Assembly (NCBI GenBank): GCA_914767715.1 | Contig: OU612070.1 | Location: 15,207,501 to 15,271,500 of the forward strand | Length of the DNA stretch: 64,000 nucleotides | DNA from: Membranipora membranacea | Taxonomy: Eukaryota; Bryozoa; Gymnolaemata; Cheilostomatida; Membraniporidae | Direction of reading: 5' to 3' | Made by a program: the position numbers and the translations under genes | The notes under the pieces: generated by a model | Told to the model about the DNA's origin: nothing | Database searches by the model: none | What the model saw: the letters and a program-made list of their open reading frames with translations, nothing else | In this document: in pieces, positions 35,701 to 44,220 of the stretch | How positions within the stretch are numbered: position 1 is the first letter of the stretch | Layout of the letters: each line of letters begins with the position of its first letter

Positions 35701-36733
35701 CGGGACTTTCATTTACAATTCATATAAACTAAAATACTTTTTGAGGTTTGGGTTTTGCCATAGTGCCAACACTTAACATGGTGCAATATTCCTTCTTACT
35801 GTCATATTCTTTCAATGCAACATTGTACTCCAAATAACAAAAAAATCATTGGCTAGTAGCCATGCTTGATGACACTTGATCGTTCACAAGCGGTCCCATA
35901 TTGCAAAATTTAATCGATGAATGTGTGATTTTTTGCAGTCTGAAGGAAGTTAGCATGTCGGCAATACTCATTTTGAGAAATTGCAAGTCAATGGTTTTTT
36001 TCCATGTTTAAGGTGATTTTACAAGGGTATTTACTGCATACAACAGAGTCATATAATTTTAGTTCAATCTGTCATTTGTTGTTAGTTCAACCTTGTTGAG
36101 TGAAACTGAGACTGGATAGACGTACCTTGTTTTTCTCGGCCATATATATAGACTTCTGAAATGGTGTATACTTTCTGCAGATCGACGATCCACCAAACAG
36201 CGCCATCTTCTTCCATTGTGTGAGCGGCTGCCTCATCGTCCTTGTCATACAAAACACCATCTACTGCCTTGGATGCATTCCAGTTATTCTGGCCATTCGC
36301 ATATGTACTTTTTTGACGAGCCGGCTGGTCACGTGCAATGTTTCTGTTTCTTCCTAGAACAAAGAGGCACATGAATGGACACAAACTCATATGAGTGGAT
36401 ATTTGAACATTAACCTAAGGCTGTCAATACAGCTTTAATAACCTATATCAAATTTGATCCATTTTCCCTCCTTTTGTATCGTTCTTTGACTCGCGTTTTC
36501 TTTGGCTCCCAGTCTAATAGTGGGTGCAACAGCTCAAGAAGGAGTAACTCCAAATACAGGCAAACCTGTTCAAATGTAATAAATACCACAGCCATTACCT
36601 ACGAACCAATGTTTCATGATATATTTATTAATGCGGATGGTCTGAAAGTCTCACACTCAAACTTACCTAATGCTAACGATGAAGACAACACAGAGGTGAA
36701 AAGAAAACATGTCAGAGCCTTTGAAACCAACAT
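17136..36733 (-). CDS. receptor-type tyrosine phosphatase with fucolectin and FN3 ectodomain, copy 1
   Basis: Type I membrane tyrosine phosphatase: a lectin/FN3 ectodomain, one membrane helix and tandem cytoplasmic PTP domains. My model has 35 exons, total 4,794 nt (1,597 aa), in phase throughout. Exon 3' ends to 5' ends, from the 5' end of the gene: 36667-36733, 36126-36353, 34943-35167, 34325-34546, 33898-34155, 32857-32973, 32063-32263, 31696-31819, 31337-31438 (donor uncertain), 31103-31290, 30625-30710, 29788-29992, 29201-29313, 28850-29015, 28186-28291, 27658-27949, 27329-27377, 26265-26415, 25813-25934, 25330-25475, 24824-24911, 24283-24353, 23990-24026, 23643-23740, 23234-23359, 22622-22770, 22179-22314, 21336-21476, 20663-20759, 20107-20174, 19455-19583, 19102-19230, 18303-18448, 17819-17954, 17136-17210. 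Start chosen because its exon encodes a signal peptide and joins in phase. Domains are detailed in separate entries. Confidence 0.88.
18618..19005 (-). mobile_element. LINE 3'-end remnant with RNase H-type tail, in RPTP copy 1 intron
   Basis: On the minus strand the frame reads [15 protein letters not shown], then [18 protein letters not shown], the TGHGP...HL and CxxC...H...C pattern found at the end of ORF2 of LINEs such as I, R1 and Jockey. A 12-base direct repeat, gagcaatataat, borders it at 18,606-18,617 and 19,006-19,017. Unit 2 has one copy of that 12-mer and no insert (about 46,740), so the element arrived after the duplication. Confidence 0.8.
20284..20369. repeat. short hairpin element in both RPTP copies
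   Basis: ctagccttatctc near 20,284 pairs with gagataaggctag near 20,369, with the inner ggcc/ggcct parts also matching. The homologous place in unit 2 (about 48,003-48,085) carries the same hairpin with more mismatches, so it predates the duplication. Confidence 0.7.
20846..21070 (+). mobile_element. severely 5'-truncated CR1-type LINE 3' end
   Basis: It matches 11,861-12,084, from aacagccccc to the tandem tail atcggatgaatcggatga, with many small differences. It lies in the RPTP copy 1 intron between the exons at 20,759 and 21,336. Unit 2 lacks it at the corresponding point (about 48,330). Only the 3' UTR and tail were copied. Confidence 0.8.
21336..24911 (-). CDS. RPTP copy 1: catalytic PTP domain D1
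   Basis: Eight exons, residues about 1057-1338. Motifs in order: [12 protein letters not shown] (the KNRY region), [36 protein letters not shown], the WPD loop as WPDHGVP with the general acid Asp at about 1213, and the P-loop [10 protein letters not shown] with Cys about 1245 and Arg about 1251. Followed by MDYL and RMIQT, then AQYRFLY. All residues needed for phosphotyrosine hydrolysis are present, so D1 should be active. The HC and SAGVGRTG halves are split by an intron after HC. Confidence 0.92.
21509..21730. repeat. large hairpin, arms of about 109 bases
   Basis: The left arm (from ttcaatcagtttcc) and the right arm (to ggaaactgattgaa) are inverted copies with few mismatches, around the loop aaaa near 21,618-21,621. 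The phrase tagccgataactcctt also recurs directly at about 21,495 and 21,632. Unit 2 has a single tagccgttaactcctt (about 52,259) and no hairpin. Confidence 0.85.
24590..24785 (-). mobile_element. tRNA-derived SINE, older than the duplication (unit 1)
   Basis: The minus strand begins ggagatggcacagttggttt (A-box type) and, about 50 bases on, has ggattcggctccc (B-box type), the two parts of a pol III promoter from a tRNA. The body continues past the tRNA part to lower coordinates; its 3' end is not clear. The same element is at the same place in unit 2. Confidence 0.7.
26265..26415 (-). CDS. RPTP copy 1: transmembrane exon
   Basis: A Pro- and Asn-rich stalk ([15 protein letters not shown]) precedes an uninterrupted hydrophobic run, [20 protein letters not shown], at residues about 943-965. 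It stops at a positively charged RRR, the expected cytoplasmic anchor. The exon is phase 1 at its 5' end and joins the cytoplasmic exon in phase 1. Confidence 0.9.
26475..27085. mobile_element. Kolobok-like TTAA MITE with head-to-head palindromic ends, unit 1
   Basis: An intact element occupies 26,708-27,085, with termini AGGGCAACCAAGG and CCCTGGTTGCCCT, between TTAA at 26,704-26,707 and 27,086-27,089. In front of it are three more copies of the left-end segment in alternating orientation, giving two palindromes centred at 26,569/26,570 and 26,705/26,706, each with gccctTTAAagggc at the centre. The TTAA duplication with AGGG-type ends fits Kolobok; no transposase is present. Confidence 0.8.
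27329..28291 (-). CDS. RPTP copy 1: membrane-proximal domain with RKKR furin-type site
   Basis: Exons 28186-28291, 27658-27949 and 27329-27377, residues about 768-916. [11 protein letters not shown] leads into RKKR at about 817-820, then [14 protein letters not shown] and several NxS/T sites. Receptor PTPs of the R2A/R2B type are cleaved by furin at a basic site in the membrane-proximal FN3 and stay non-covalently associated; the position here matches. Cleavage is inferred. The RKKR is preserved in copy 2. Confidence 0.75.
28850..31819 (-). CDS. RPTP copy 1: FN3-like repeats (seven exons)
   Basis: Residues about 440-767, exons 31696-31819, 31337-31438, 31103-31290, 30625-30710, 29788-29992, 29201-29313 and 28850-29015. 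About four FN3-like repeats, each split over two exons. Starts are marked by [17 protein letters not shown] and [10 protein letters not shown]; ends by stretches such as [16 protein letters not shown] and [18 protein letters not shown], typical of strands E to G. Several NxS/T sites are present. In exon 31337-31438 the two base differences between the gene copies are silent in the chosen frame, which supports that frame; its donor (GTGTGT) is weak. Confidence 0.75.
32063..32973 (-). CDS. RPTP copy 1: degenerate third lectin-like domain (two exons)
   Basis: Exons 32857-32973 and 32063-32263, residues about 334-439. [10 protein letters not shown]...YWEIVW recalls the AVDG...WWxVDL half and [15 protein letters not shown]...VNIFK the closing half, but it is only about 106 residues and lacks the HT and paired-Trp features. 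I call it lectin-like from position, exon layout and these traces; an unrelated beta-sandwich is possible. The second exon's acceptor was chosen at 32,263 because it alone keeps phase and has a pyrimidine tract. Confidence 0.6.
33060..33535. mobile_element. MITE with inverted repeats of about 200 bases, unit 1
   Basis: The outer ~110 bases (gagctctaatttg..., cctctctcc, ggtacttttaaccca, gagggttatcttgaaa) recur inverted at the right end, and weaker pairing goes on inward. It lies in the intron between the second and third lectin-like domains. The same element sits at 63,436-63,911 in unit 2, so it predates the duplication. Confidence 0.8.
33898..34546 (-). CDS. RPTP copy 1: fucolectin/F5-8C-like domain 2 (two exons)
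   Basis: Exons 34325-34546 and 33898-34155, residues about 174-333. It contains [30 protein letters not shown] and SEIYLYGR in the first half, and GRYVAVVRN with LKEVMIYQN in the second. The copy is closer to the family pattern than domain 1. It has the same two-exon, phase-1-bounded layout as domain 1, so the two probably arose by internal duplication. Confidence 0.85.
34728..34783. repeat. 27-bp-arm hairpin
   Basis: agtctgtcttgacacacctt and its continuation to 34,754 pair with 34,757-34,783 with about three mismatches. It lies in the intron between the first and second lectin domains. A shorter related phrase (cccgtcttgacat) occurs at about 35,520. Confidence 0.75.
34943..36353 (-). CDS. 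RPTP copy 1: fucolectin/F5-8C-like domain 1 (two exons)
   Basis: Exons 36126-36353 and 34943-35167, residues about 23-173. The first half has [22 protein letters not shown] and WWIVDL followed by a [11 protein letters not shown] strand, the signature order of the fucolectin/tachylectin-4 family (sugar-binding relatives of the discoidin fold). The second half ends in [21 protein letters not shown], matching the usual RYV...LCEVQVY end, although the Cys is Leu/Arg here. Introns at both domain edges are phase 1, so it is a symmetric, shuffle-competent module. Sugar binding is an inference. Confidence 0.85.
35401..35503. repeat. 103-bp inverted-repeat element
   Basis: tagaacaagtttgttccctc at the left end is matched by the inverse of gagggaacaaccttgttcta at the right end; the arms continue to about 27 bases. 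It lies in the intron inside lectin domain 1. Unit 2 cannot be compared because that part is outside the window. Confidence 0.75.
36667..36733 (-). CDS. RPTP copy 1 exon 1: start codon and signal peptide
   Basis: Reading from ATG at 36,733, the exon encodes [12 protein letters not shown] followed by more small and hydrophobic residues ending in ...SSSLAL, a good cleavable signal. The donor GTAAGT follows in phase 1, and joining to the next exon gives [11 protein letters not shown], the start of the first lectin domain. A second ATG downstream, in another frame, also gives a short hydrophobic run, but it would need a weaker acceptor. The promoter and 5' UTR are not identifiable; a LINE lies about 530 bases upstream. 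Confidence 0.75.
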
Positions 36734-37263
36734 TTCAGCCGCCTGATGCACTCTGAATATACCAAACTATAAGTTTGCACACTCAAGCTGCAAATCAGCA
36801 TTTTATTCTATTGATGACTTATATGATACCTTATCTCTCTTCTTAACCACTTTATTTTTGAACTAATTCTTTAATCATGAAGAGGAAGAAAGGTAATTAG
36901 GCAGTTTACGCTCAGTTATCAGTTATCGCTATCAGTTTTATATTTGGTTAAGTACTTGATCCCCATGATAAGGGGCAATATTTTAATGTAGTTATTTCCC
37001 TGTCAGATAAAAATTTAAAACCAGCCCTGAGATTGAAAATAATTCAAGGTTTAAACCTAGATGCTTGTCAACACTTATATCCATAAGCAGGAAAGCAAAT
37101 TAAGAATTAGAATCTAGCATTTTACAGTAGCCTATGTTAATTCATTAATTGATTAGCAAATCATGGTCAGCTAAATCCTAGACTCACAATTGTTGCTGCC
37201 TTGTCTGTCTGTCTGATTTTATAATACAATAGCAGAGTAAAATTTAGCAAAATATAAAAAAAA
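36734..37263. other. RPTP copy 1 upstream region, no gene seen
   Basis: About 530 bases separate the RPTP start codon from the LINE on the opposite strand. The promoter of RPTP copy 1 should lie here or beyond the LINE. I see no distinct TATA or initiator arrangement that I would defend. Confidence 0.4.
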
Positions 37264-39350
37264 ATGATACTCCTACTATATATAGTAATTAATCAACATC
37301 ATGCTATAAAACAGCCACGCAAACTAATTAGAACCAGAAATATTCACAGCATTAATCATGAGGAATTTTATAATGACTGTTTGAAACTTCCACTACTGCA
37401 AACAGCAACTGACATGAACAAATCATTGCGTCACCGCATGGAAAATATTGAAAACTTTATCTCTGACCTGATTGACAAGCATGCTCCAGTTAAAACAAAA
37501 AGAGTGCGAGGGGCTAAAAACCAGTGGCTTTTCCCTGATATTCAGCATCTCATTTATTTAAGAAACAAATTTCACAAGAGGGTATTCAAGGATATACCTA
37601 ATCCAGCTACAGCGCAAGTCAAACAGTTCAACAAGTTTCGAAACTTTGTTACAAATAAAATTAGGAATGCTAAGAAAGACTTTAGAAATGATGAAAAAAG
37701 TTTTTTCACCTGCCTGAAATCACTGACAGGAAGGAAGAAATCCTCTGATCAAATCGAGAAAATTAGCTATAAAAAATCTACCTACACCTCAAACTCTGAC
37801 AAGGCAAATGCCCTTAATAGATATTTCACCACAGTCGCTGGGCAATCGGTTTTTATTCCTAAGATCGATCCACAACCTGACCTCTTCCATGGTCCAAGTT
37901 TCTCTTTCACATATGTTCAGAGCGAAACAATCTACAAACTGATAAAGTCCCTCAAACCAAATAAACGTGGTGGCTTGACCATGTTTCCAGCTTCCCTGTA
38001 CCAAACTGTTGCAGACCTATTAGCTCTTCCCATAGCCCTGATCATTAGCGAATGCTACAAGAAATCAATATTCCCTGACTGCCTTAAAACAGCCCTGGTC
38101 ACCCCACTCTTTAAGAAGGGCGATAAAACAGACCCTTGCAATGACAGACAAATTTCCAGTCTGCCAATCATATCAAAGGTGTTTGAGCTAGATATGAAAA
38201 ATCAACTTATGACCTTTATCGAAACACATGGAATACTCTCAGATCAACAATTCGGTTTTCGTAAGCACCATTCTAGTGAACAGTTACTACTTTCTCTTTT
38301 ACAAAATTGGAGAACAAGGCTAGACAACTCTCATCCGAATTTCATAGGTGCACTCTCTTTGGACGTACGTAAAGCATTTGACACTATAAATCATGGACAA
38401 CTCATCCACACTCTAAAGCGACTAAATTTTGCAGAGTCAACAACAAAATTATTTACATCCTATCTTTCACATCGAACCCAAATCATGAAACTTGATCATG
38501 ATCAGTCCAGTGCACTACCGATTACATGTGGAGTACCCCAAGGAAGTGTTCTAGGTCCAATCTTTTTTCAATCTTGCTATCAATGATCTCCTTAACAAGC
38601 ACAAAACTGCATTCGCTTACGCTGATGACACCGCTATTTACTGCACATCAACAGATATCCCTACCTTAATGGATAAATCTGAGTCATTGATGAGAGAAGT
38701 ATCGAATTGGTATTCAAACAATCTCCTTCAACTCAACTTATCCAAAACTCAATACTGTATTTTCTCAAATAGGAAAGTAGAAGATTTTTACCAAATCCAA
38801 ATAAACAATTTGAAAATAGAATCCAAGCATTCGCTCAATCTTCTTGGAGTTAATCTTGATTCAGAACTTAGTTTAACCCCTCAGGCTAATGCCACCGCCT
38901 CTAAAGCAAACAAAATGGTCTATCTTGTTATCAAAACTAAAAAAATACATGACAGTAGCAAACTCATTGAAGACTTACAAATCACTGATTTGACCTATAG
39001 TAGAATACTGCTCATCATTGTACCTTGATGGTTTAGCCAAAAATTAAGATACATTAGAAAAAGTACAAAATAAAGCAATCAGAATCATAACTTCAGCCCC
39101 CAAACAATTTTCTGTCACATCTGGCCGCTTGCTCCTAAATTTACATACTCTCCACAGTAGAAGGAATTTTCTTTTTCATAATTTTGTCAAATCGAGGGTC
39201 CATAAAGGCCGTGCATCCAAGCACATACTTCATCTCGTTAGCAAATCAAACAGACATACACGATCACTTCGTAGCAACTGTGCAATAATTAAACCCTCAT
39301 TTAGATCAAACCTAGGCAAATCAGCCTTTTTAAATATTTTTCATACATAA
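37264..39350 (+). pseudogene. LINE reverse transcriptase ORF, several frameshifts
   Basis: The frame from 37,264 to 38,586 contains TPLFKKGD, SDQQFGFRKHHS, ALSLDVRKAFDTI and GVPQGSVLGP. A one-base change in the T-run at 38,563-38,568 moves the frame; it resumes as AINDLLNKHKTAFAYADDTAIY, with the catalytic YADD near 38,620. A further shift near 39,005 and a stop near 39,044 precede the C-terminal QNKAIRIITSAPK and ...LHTLHSRRNFLFHNFV segment to 39,350. The copy cannot make an intact enzyme. Confidence 0.8.
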
Positions 39351-39595
39351 TGTTGTTAACTTGTGTTTCTGTTTGCCACTCTCTGTTTATTCTTTTCTTT
39401 TTTCATTTTATTCACGTAATTTATGATACCATGCTTTCATTATCCTACTCACTATAAAGTGTGTTACACCCTACCACTTATATCTTCTATTTAAGTCATT
39501 TTTTATATCTACGTTAATGTGTGTGAGGTCAACAAGTTATTTTTAATTTGCTCAATTATAAACTTTTAGAAAACCTCAATAAATAAATAAATATA
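37264..39595 (+). mobile_element. non-LTR retrotransposon with AAAT-type tail, between the two units
   Basis: A second LINE lineage, distinct from the one at 9.25 kb. It begins after the endonuclease domain, covers the reverse transcriptase and C-terminal region, and ends in aataaataaataaat at about 39,580-39,595. It sits between RPTP copy 1 and the MEMO1-like exons of unit 2 and may have displaced sequence there. Confidence 0.8.
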
Positions 39596-39944
39596 TCACT
39601 CTTGTGATAGCAGATGTTCGGTCTTGGGACAGTGGAGAACAACTTAAACTAAAAACTGGCAGCCCAAGCCCTAGGTATACATGGACATACATGTGATATT
39701 TTTCCCTTGCAGCATAAAAACCCATCGAGATGCCCAATTAGCAGCCGCTGGTTGCTTACCTGACATCTGGCAATAGGCAACCGGTTGCGTAAAACACATC
39801 CGTACATGGATATCATAGTGGTGGATGGATTTGTAAGGAAAGCATCAGGGCAACAAGACCATCCTAATATTTATGCTATGATAAGATCCCATTCATTCGG
39901 GTATTTCGAGACAACGGTTGCCAAATACCTTTATGGATGGGTTT

Positions 39945-40330
39945 TTGTTACAATTGGGTCTACAGTAAAAAACCCATCTGGATGGATATTTTGCAATCAA
40001 TATGTGTCAAATACCCATCTGGATCTATATTTCATAGGCAGATAGCCCTTTTGCAGAGATTTGTGGCAGATGGCAATTTACTGCCCACATTTTCAGTGAA
40101 GCAGTACTTTTGTGATACCTAACTGAACTCTGATGCTATGGTGGTTCAACTTAGCCCAATGCTAAGGTTTAGATCTGTCAGAAATTAGGCAACAACAGAG
40201 TTTTGAGAATGTAAACTTTTCATTTTGTGCTATTTCCTGTTAATTTGGAGTTATTGATGCCGAACAAAGTAGAAGATGACTCCAATATTGATCATTTATT
40301 CATCATCATAATAATTATTATTATTATTCA
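39945..40330 (+). repeat. left flank of duplication unit 2
   Basis: Counterpart of 8,240-8,690: the same blocks in the same order. The left limit of matching near 39,945 is the best estimate of the left end of the duplicated segment. Confidence 0.6.
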
Positions 40331-41110
40331 TGATCAGCGCGCAGCCAGAAGATCACTTTGGCGGTGACAGAGTTATCTTCTTTAATAGCTTTTCTAATCA
40401 GAAAATGAAAGCTTGGCCTGGGCGTGTGCCCAGGCTGTCATTTAGTAAGATGTCATATTGAGGTTATAGATCATACTGACTCTTGTGATCTGACTGGGCA
40501 TGTAGATCACTGATAAACTAGGCTATCATTACCACAAAAGAGGTGTCGTAAGCCTAAGTAACCATAATGCGTGACTTTTATTTGCGCATGTGCAAAAACA
40601 ATGAGTTTAGTCTTGGTTCTTATAAAACATTTGGTCAGTGAGAATGAGATAGCCCCTGCATAAATTGCCAGCTAATAATGACAAGAGAGGATAACTATGA
40701 GTAACATTTCCGCAAGCATTGGAGAGCATGCCACCAGAGCAGGTAGCCAATAAGATGGCTTCGGAATTCCGAGACTCAATTTTGCAGAGATCAGCTCATG
40801 CCCAGAGTTGAGCATGCGCAGAATGGTTATAGATAGGACATATAACACATATCCGACAAACCATGATCCAGAGGTCAAGGTATTATTTTTCCTCCAAGAA
40901 AATTGTATTCTTCTTTTACTACTAGCATCATATTATCAAACATTTTGTGTTTCAGACCCTTGATAGGATATTGATGCAGCAGCTTGATCAACTAGATCAA
41001 GCTCATAGCAAGCATGTTTTCTCAGAGTTCAAACATCAGTCTGCTCTATTTGATTGCTATCAGATTAACAGTAATAACTGAGCCTGGTTTATACCCCATC
41101 AGCAGTACAG
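40331..41110. other. upstream of MEMO1-like exons, no gene recognised
   Basis: This is where further 5' exons of MEMO1 would be expected. I looked for the APHAGY and EMHLPY regions of the family and did not find them. A 68-codon minus-strand frame at 40,672-40,878 has no recognisable content. Confidence 0.45.
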
Positions 41111-43252
41111 TACATCCCTATTATGTACCAGTACTAGTAGGAAGTCTGAACAGAGATAGAGAGCTCATGTACGGCGACTTCTTCTCTCAATATCTCAACG
41201 ATCCGTCTAATCTATTCGTCGTCTCCTCAGATTTCTGCCACTGGGGTCAGTACACAGCCTAACAAACTTACTCCGAGTATATTCGTGTTGATTATCACTC
41301 ATGAATTGCTCTTTTTGATTGACGTTTGAACTGAAGTTGATTGAAATCCTTTTGAATCTCTGGTCGTTTCTAGCTATGAGCTGCATTTAGTAGAGTGCCG
41401 AGTAGAGTGGAGTAGCCTGGGAGCATGGACAGCAGGTTTTGCCACACTTTTATTACCATTTGATTGAGGAGAAACTGATAATTATCTGACAGTAATGCCC
41501 TATGGTCGCATAGCTAGATTTGTTATCATCCAGGACAGTTGAGAAATATAGTTCCTCTGATCACTCAATGTCTTCTGCTTTGATATAAACCCATGCTAAT
41601 TTATAATTATAAAGACGTTCTTGTGTAATTCTTATGTTTTTCGTAAATTTGAACTGTCTGATTGTGCAAATTACGATGATAAACATTTAACACGAATGGA
41701 AAGGTAAAATAAAATATTTGGAATTGAGGTAAAATTAAAATGGAAAAAGAGCAGCTCAGGGAACCTAACTTGCAATGATCTTATGTTTGATAACAGCAGA
41801 GATGAACCGTTGCCTCTCTATGCAAGGGAAGTGACATCCCATTTTGGTTGGGTCTGTTTTTTTCTCATATTCTAGGTAAGCGATTCAGCTACTCATTTTA
41901 TGAGGAGAGCAATGGAACAATCTCACAGCATATAGAAAAACTGGATAGAATGGTATGAATATTAACTTTATCACGCACCTCCCCCCCCCCTTTCAACTAG
42001 CCACAATAGAAGAGGTTGTGTGTCAAGGCTACCTCTCAACAGCTTACATACCTACAACTACAAGAGTTTTCACTAAGTCCCTACTACCTCAACTTAAATA
42101 GTCACTTCGATTCCCATATTGACTTTCGTCTCTTACAAAACATGATTGTCATATCAAGTTGACTTTGATTATTTTTGCGTCTGTGAGTTTGAATGACAAA
42201 TAATCCTCCAGAGAAAGTACAGCAGAAGTTAGCTTGGAAGTTTTGATGCACTGGTGCTTTGTATTTGTCCCTACAGATTTTAAAGGAACGGAAATTGCAA
42301 TCAGCCGGGCCGTAACTATTGGTGGATAATATTGTGGTTAAGCTCGGTGTTGGATGTCATTAGCAGCATTGCATTAAATTATCAGCCACCATAATGTAGC
42401 TAACTAAAGCTTATTTGAAGCACCAAAGGCATTACCTTGTTTTAATTAGTTTTGGGGTCCCTATGATCCTAGCATTAAGAAATATCTAGAATTCTAGACA
42501 ATTGAATGTTCTCACTTCTCCCACACAGGGTATGGATCTGATTGAGAAACTGGACTCTGAGGCTTTTCACAATTATCTGAAGCAGTATAAGAATGCAATA
42601 TGTGGCCATCATCCAATATCTGTCCTACTCTGTGTGAGTATAATTTACCATCTTTTGGATAATGTTAATGTATAACGTTTTATGATGTATCAGCTTTCAA
42701 TATTCTCAACTAGAATATTTATAGGGTCTCAGTTTTCAATCATATGTAAACAAGCCTTTCCAACATTTGAAGTCAGGGAATCCTCTTGGAGATTTTTTCC
42801 TCTCTCTCCCAACTAATGTGTTGGCTCAGATTGGCTTGTCCAACACATTGGCTGGTACATTCCTGCGAACAAAATCCCTTCCTGAACACTGTACCAAAGA
42901 TTGTAAGTCAACATTGGAATGAAAGATTATATCCTTCCCAATGAGGCCTAAGAGCTTATAAGCACTCAGAGATTCATAACTCTGTAAGTAGCAAACATTC
43001 ATGGGCCAGGGACTTTGAGCTAGATGTTACAACAGACCATATAATGAAGAGTTGCCCACTCCCTGAACATAAGGGGACAACTCATGTAATGTTGTTTGTT
43101 TTCTGTTTCAGGCTATAGAATCGATGCAGAGGAAATTCAGTAACGGTCACAAACTAGAGATGAAGTTCCTTCACTATGCTCAGTCAAATAAAGCTTCATC
43201 TAGAAATGACTCTTCAGTTAGCTACGCTTCTGGTGTACTTGCCTTACAATAA
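41111..43252 (+). CDS. MEMO1: MEMO1-like gene, last four exons (unit 2), 5' part not seen
   Basis: Exons 41111-41245, 41876-41952, 42529-42633 and 43112-43252, all joined in phase. They give [65 protein letters not shown] and the ending [13 protein letters not shown] with stop at 43,250-43,252. This is very close to the C-terminal half of human MEMO1, which has [19 protein letters not shown] and SSVSYAAGALTV. MEMO family proteins have a fold related to nonhaem-iron dioxygenases. The gene is tail to tail with RPTP copy 2, stop codons 969 bases apart. The 5' half is missing from the 4.4 kb between RPTP copy 1 and the first exon, so this is probably a truncated duplicate. Confidence 0.85.
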
Positions 43253-44148
43253 CTGATGTATTTACAACTCTAGTGTACTTACCTATGAAAAAGTCATATT
43301 TATTAAAATTCTGTCGAACTTACTCTACAATGAGTTTCCAGAAAGCTTGCAAAGAAGTGACCAATTGATTATATATGCTTGTGGCTCATTACTCTTCGCC
43401 AATCTTGTTGTACTACGAAATGTCCTCATCCTATCTCATTTCTATATTCTGTTTTTTAACGTTTTATTATTGTACGATGACAACATTAATTTTGCCTGGA
43501 TGTTAGCTAGAGATCCTATTATTACACGGATCACACAGTGTGCGCCACGACTCCGACTTGTTGGGCAAATTAGCTGGAAGTCAAGCTAATAATATATGGA
43601 TATGGATAACATGATAGATTATTGTTTCCAACAAGAGACCAGTACAGTTAAGAGCTCATTACAGATGTAGAGTTTTATATTATACCACAACTCATTTTGG
43701 GAAAATATTGTTCTATTGCTATGTTTAATGTATGAATATACCTCACTGAAAATCAGCTTTTTGCAATGTTAAGTCGAGCTGCTATCGAATGTTTGCAATG
43801 GTTGAATGAAAGTTATAAACTGACGTCTCATTATTTTTAATCGCTTCTAAAATTGGGTTGACAAAAACCTAAATTTTGAAATATTTTGGTATTTAATACC
43901 TTGAAATCAAGTGGACTAATCACACACCACATCGTGAAGCATGGGTGACAAGATATTGGTCTTATTCACAGTAAGGCTGCAATTTCTGTGACGGATTTCT
44001 AACTGAACCCCAGTTAGGTAGGTTTTCAGCTTCATAATATATTCTGATATTCAAAGTAGTCACCATGGCAAAAACTTATAAAAATAAAACAAATAGATCA
44101 CAAACATTAGATACGATGTGTTTCTAGTATCCATGATCACAGCGCTTT
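43253..44148. other. tail-to-tail intergenic, unit 2
   Basis: The first part is homologous to 14,698-15,300 (MEMO1-like 3' UTR). The rest, to the RPTP 3' end, lacks the MITE and minisatellite found in unit 1. No gene seen. Confidence 0.5.
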
Positions 44149-44154
44149 TTTATT
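44149..44154 (-). promoter_or_regulatory. candidate poly(A) signal of RPTP copy 2
   Basis: AATAAA on the minus strand about 67 bases past the RPTP copy 2 stop codon. Confidence 0.45.
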
Positions 44155-44220
44155 AAGTCAACGTATCTCCGTTGTTGGATGAGTGAGTCTCATTCTGGGC
44201 AGCATATAAAGAAGATCCAT

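Noticed and set aside
36474-36746. A 90-codon plus-strand frame upstream of RPTP copy 1
   Set aside because: It overlaps the antisense of the signal-peptide exon and has no recognisable content; it is a shadow.
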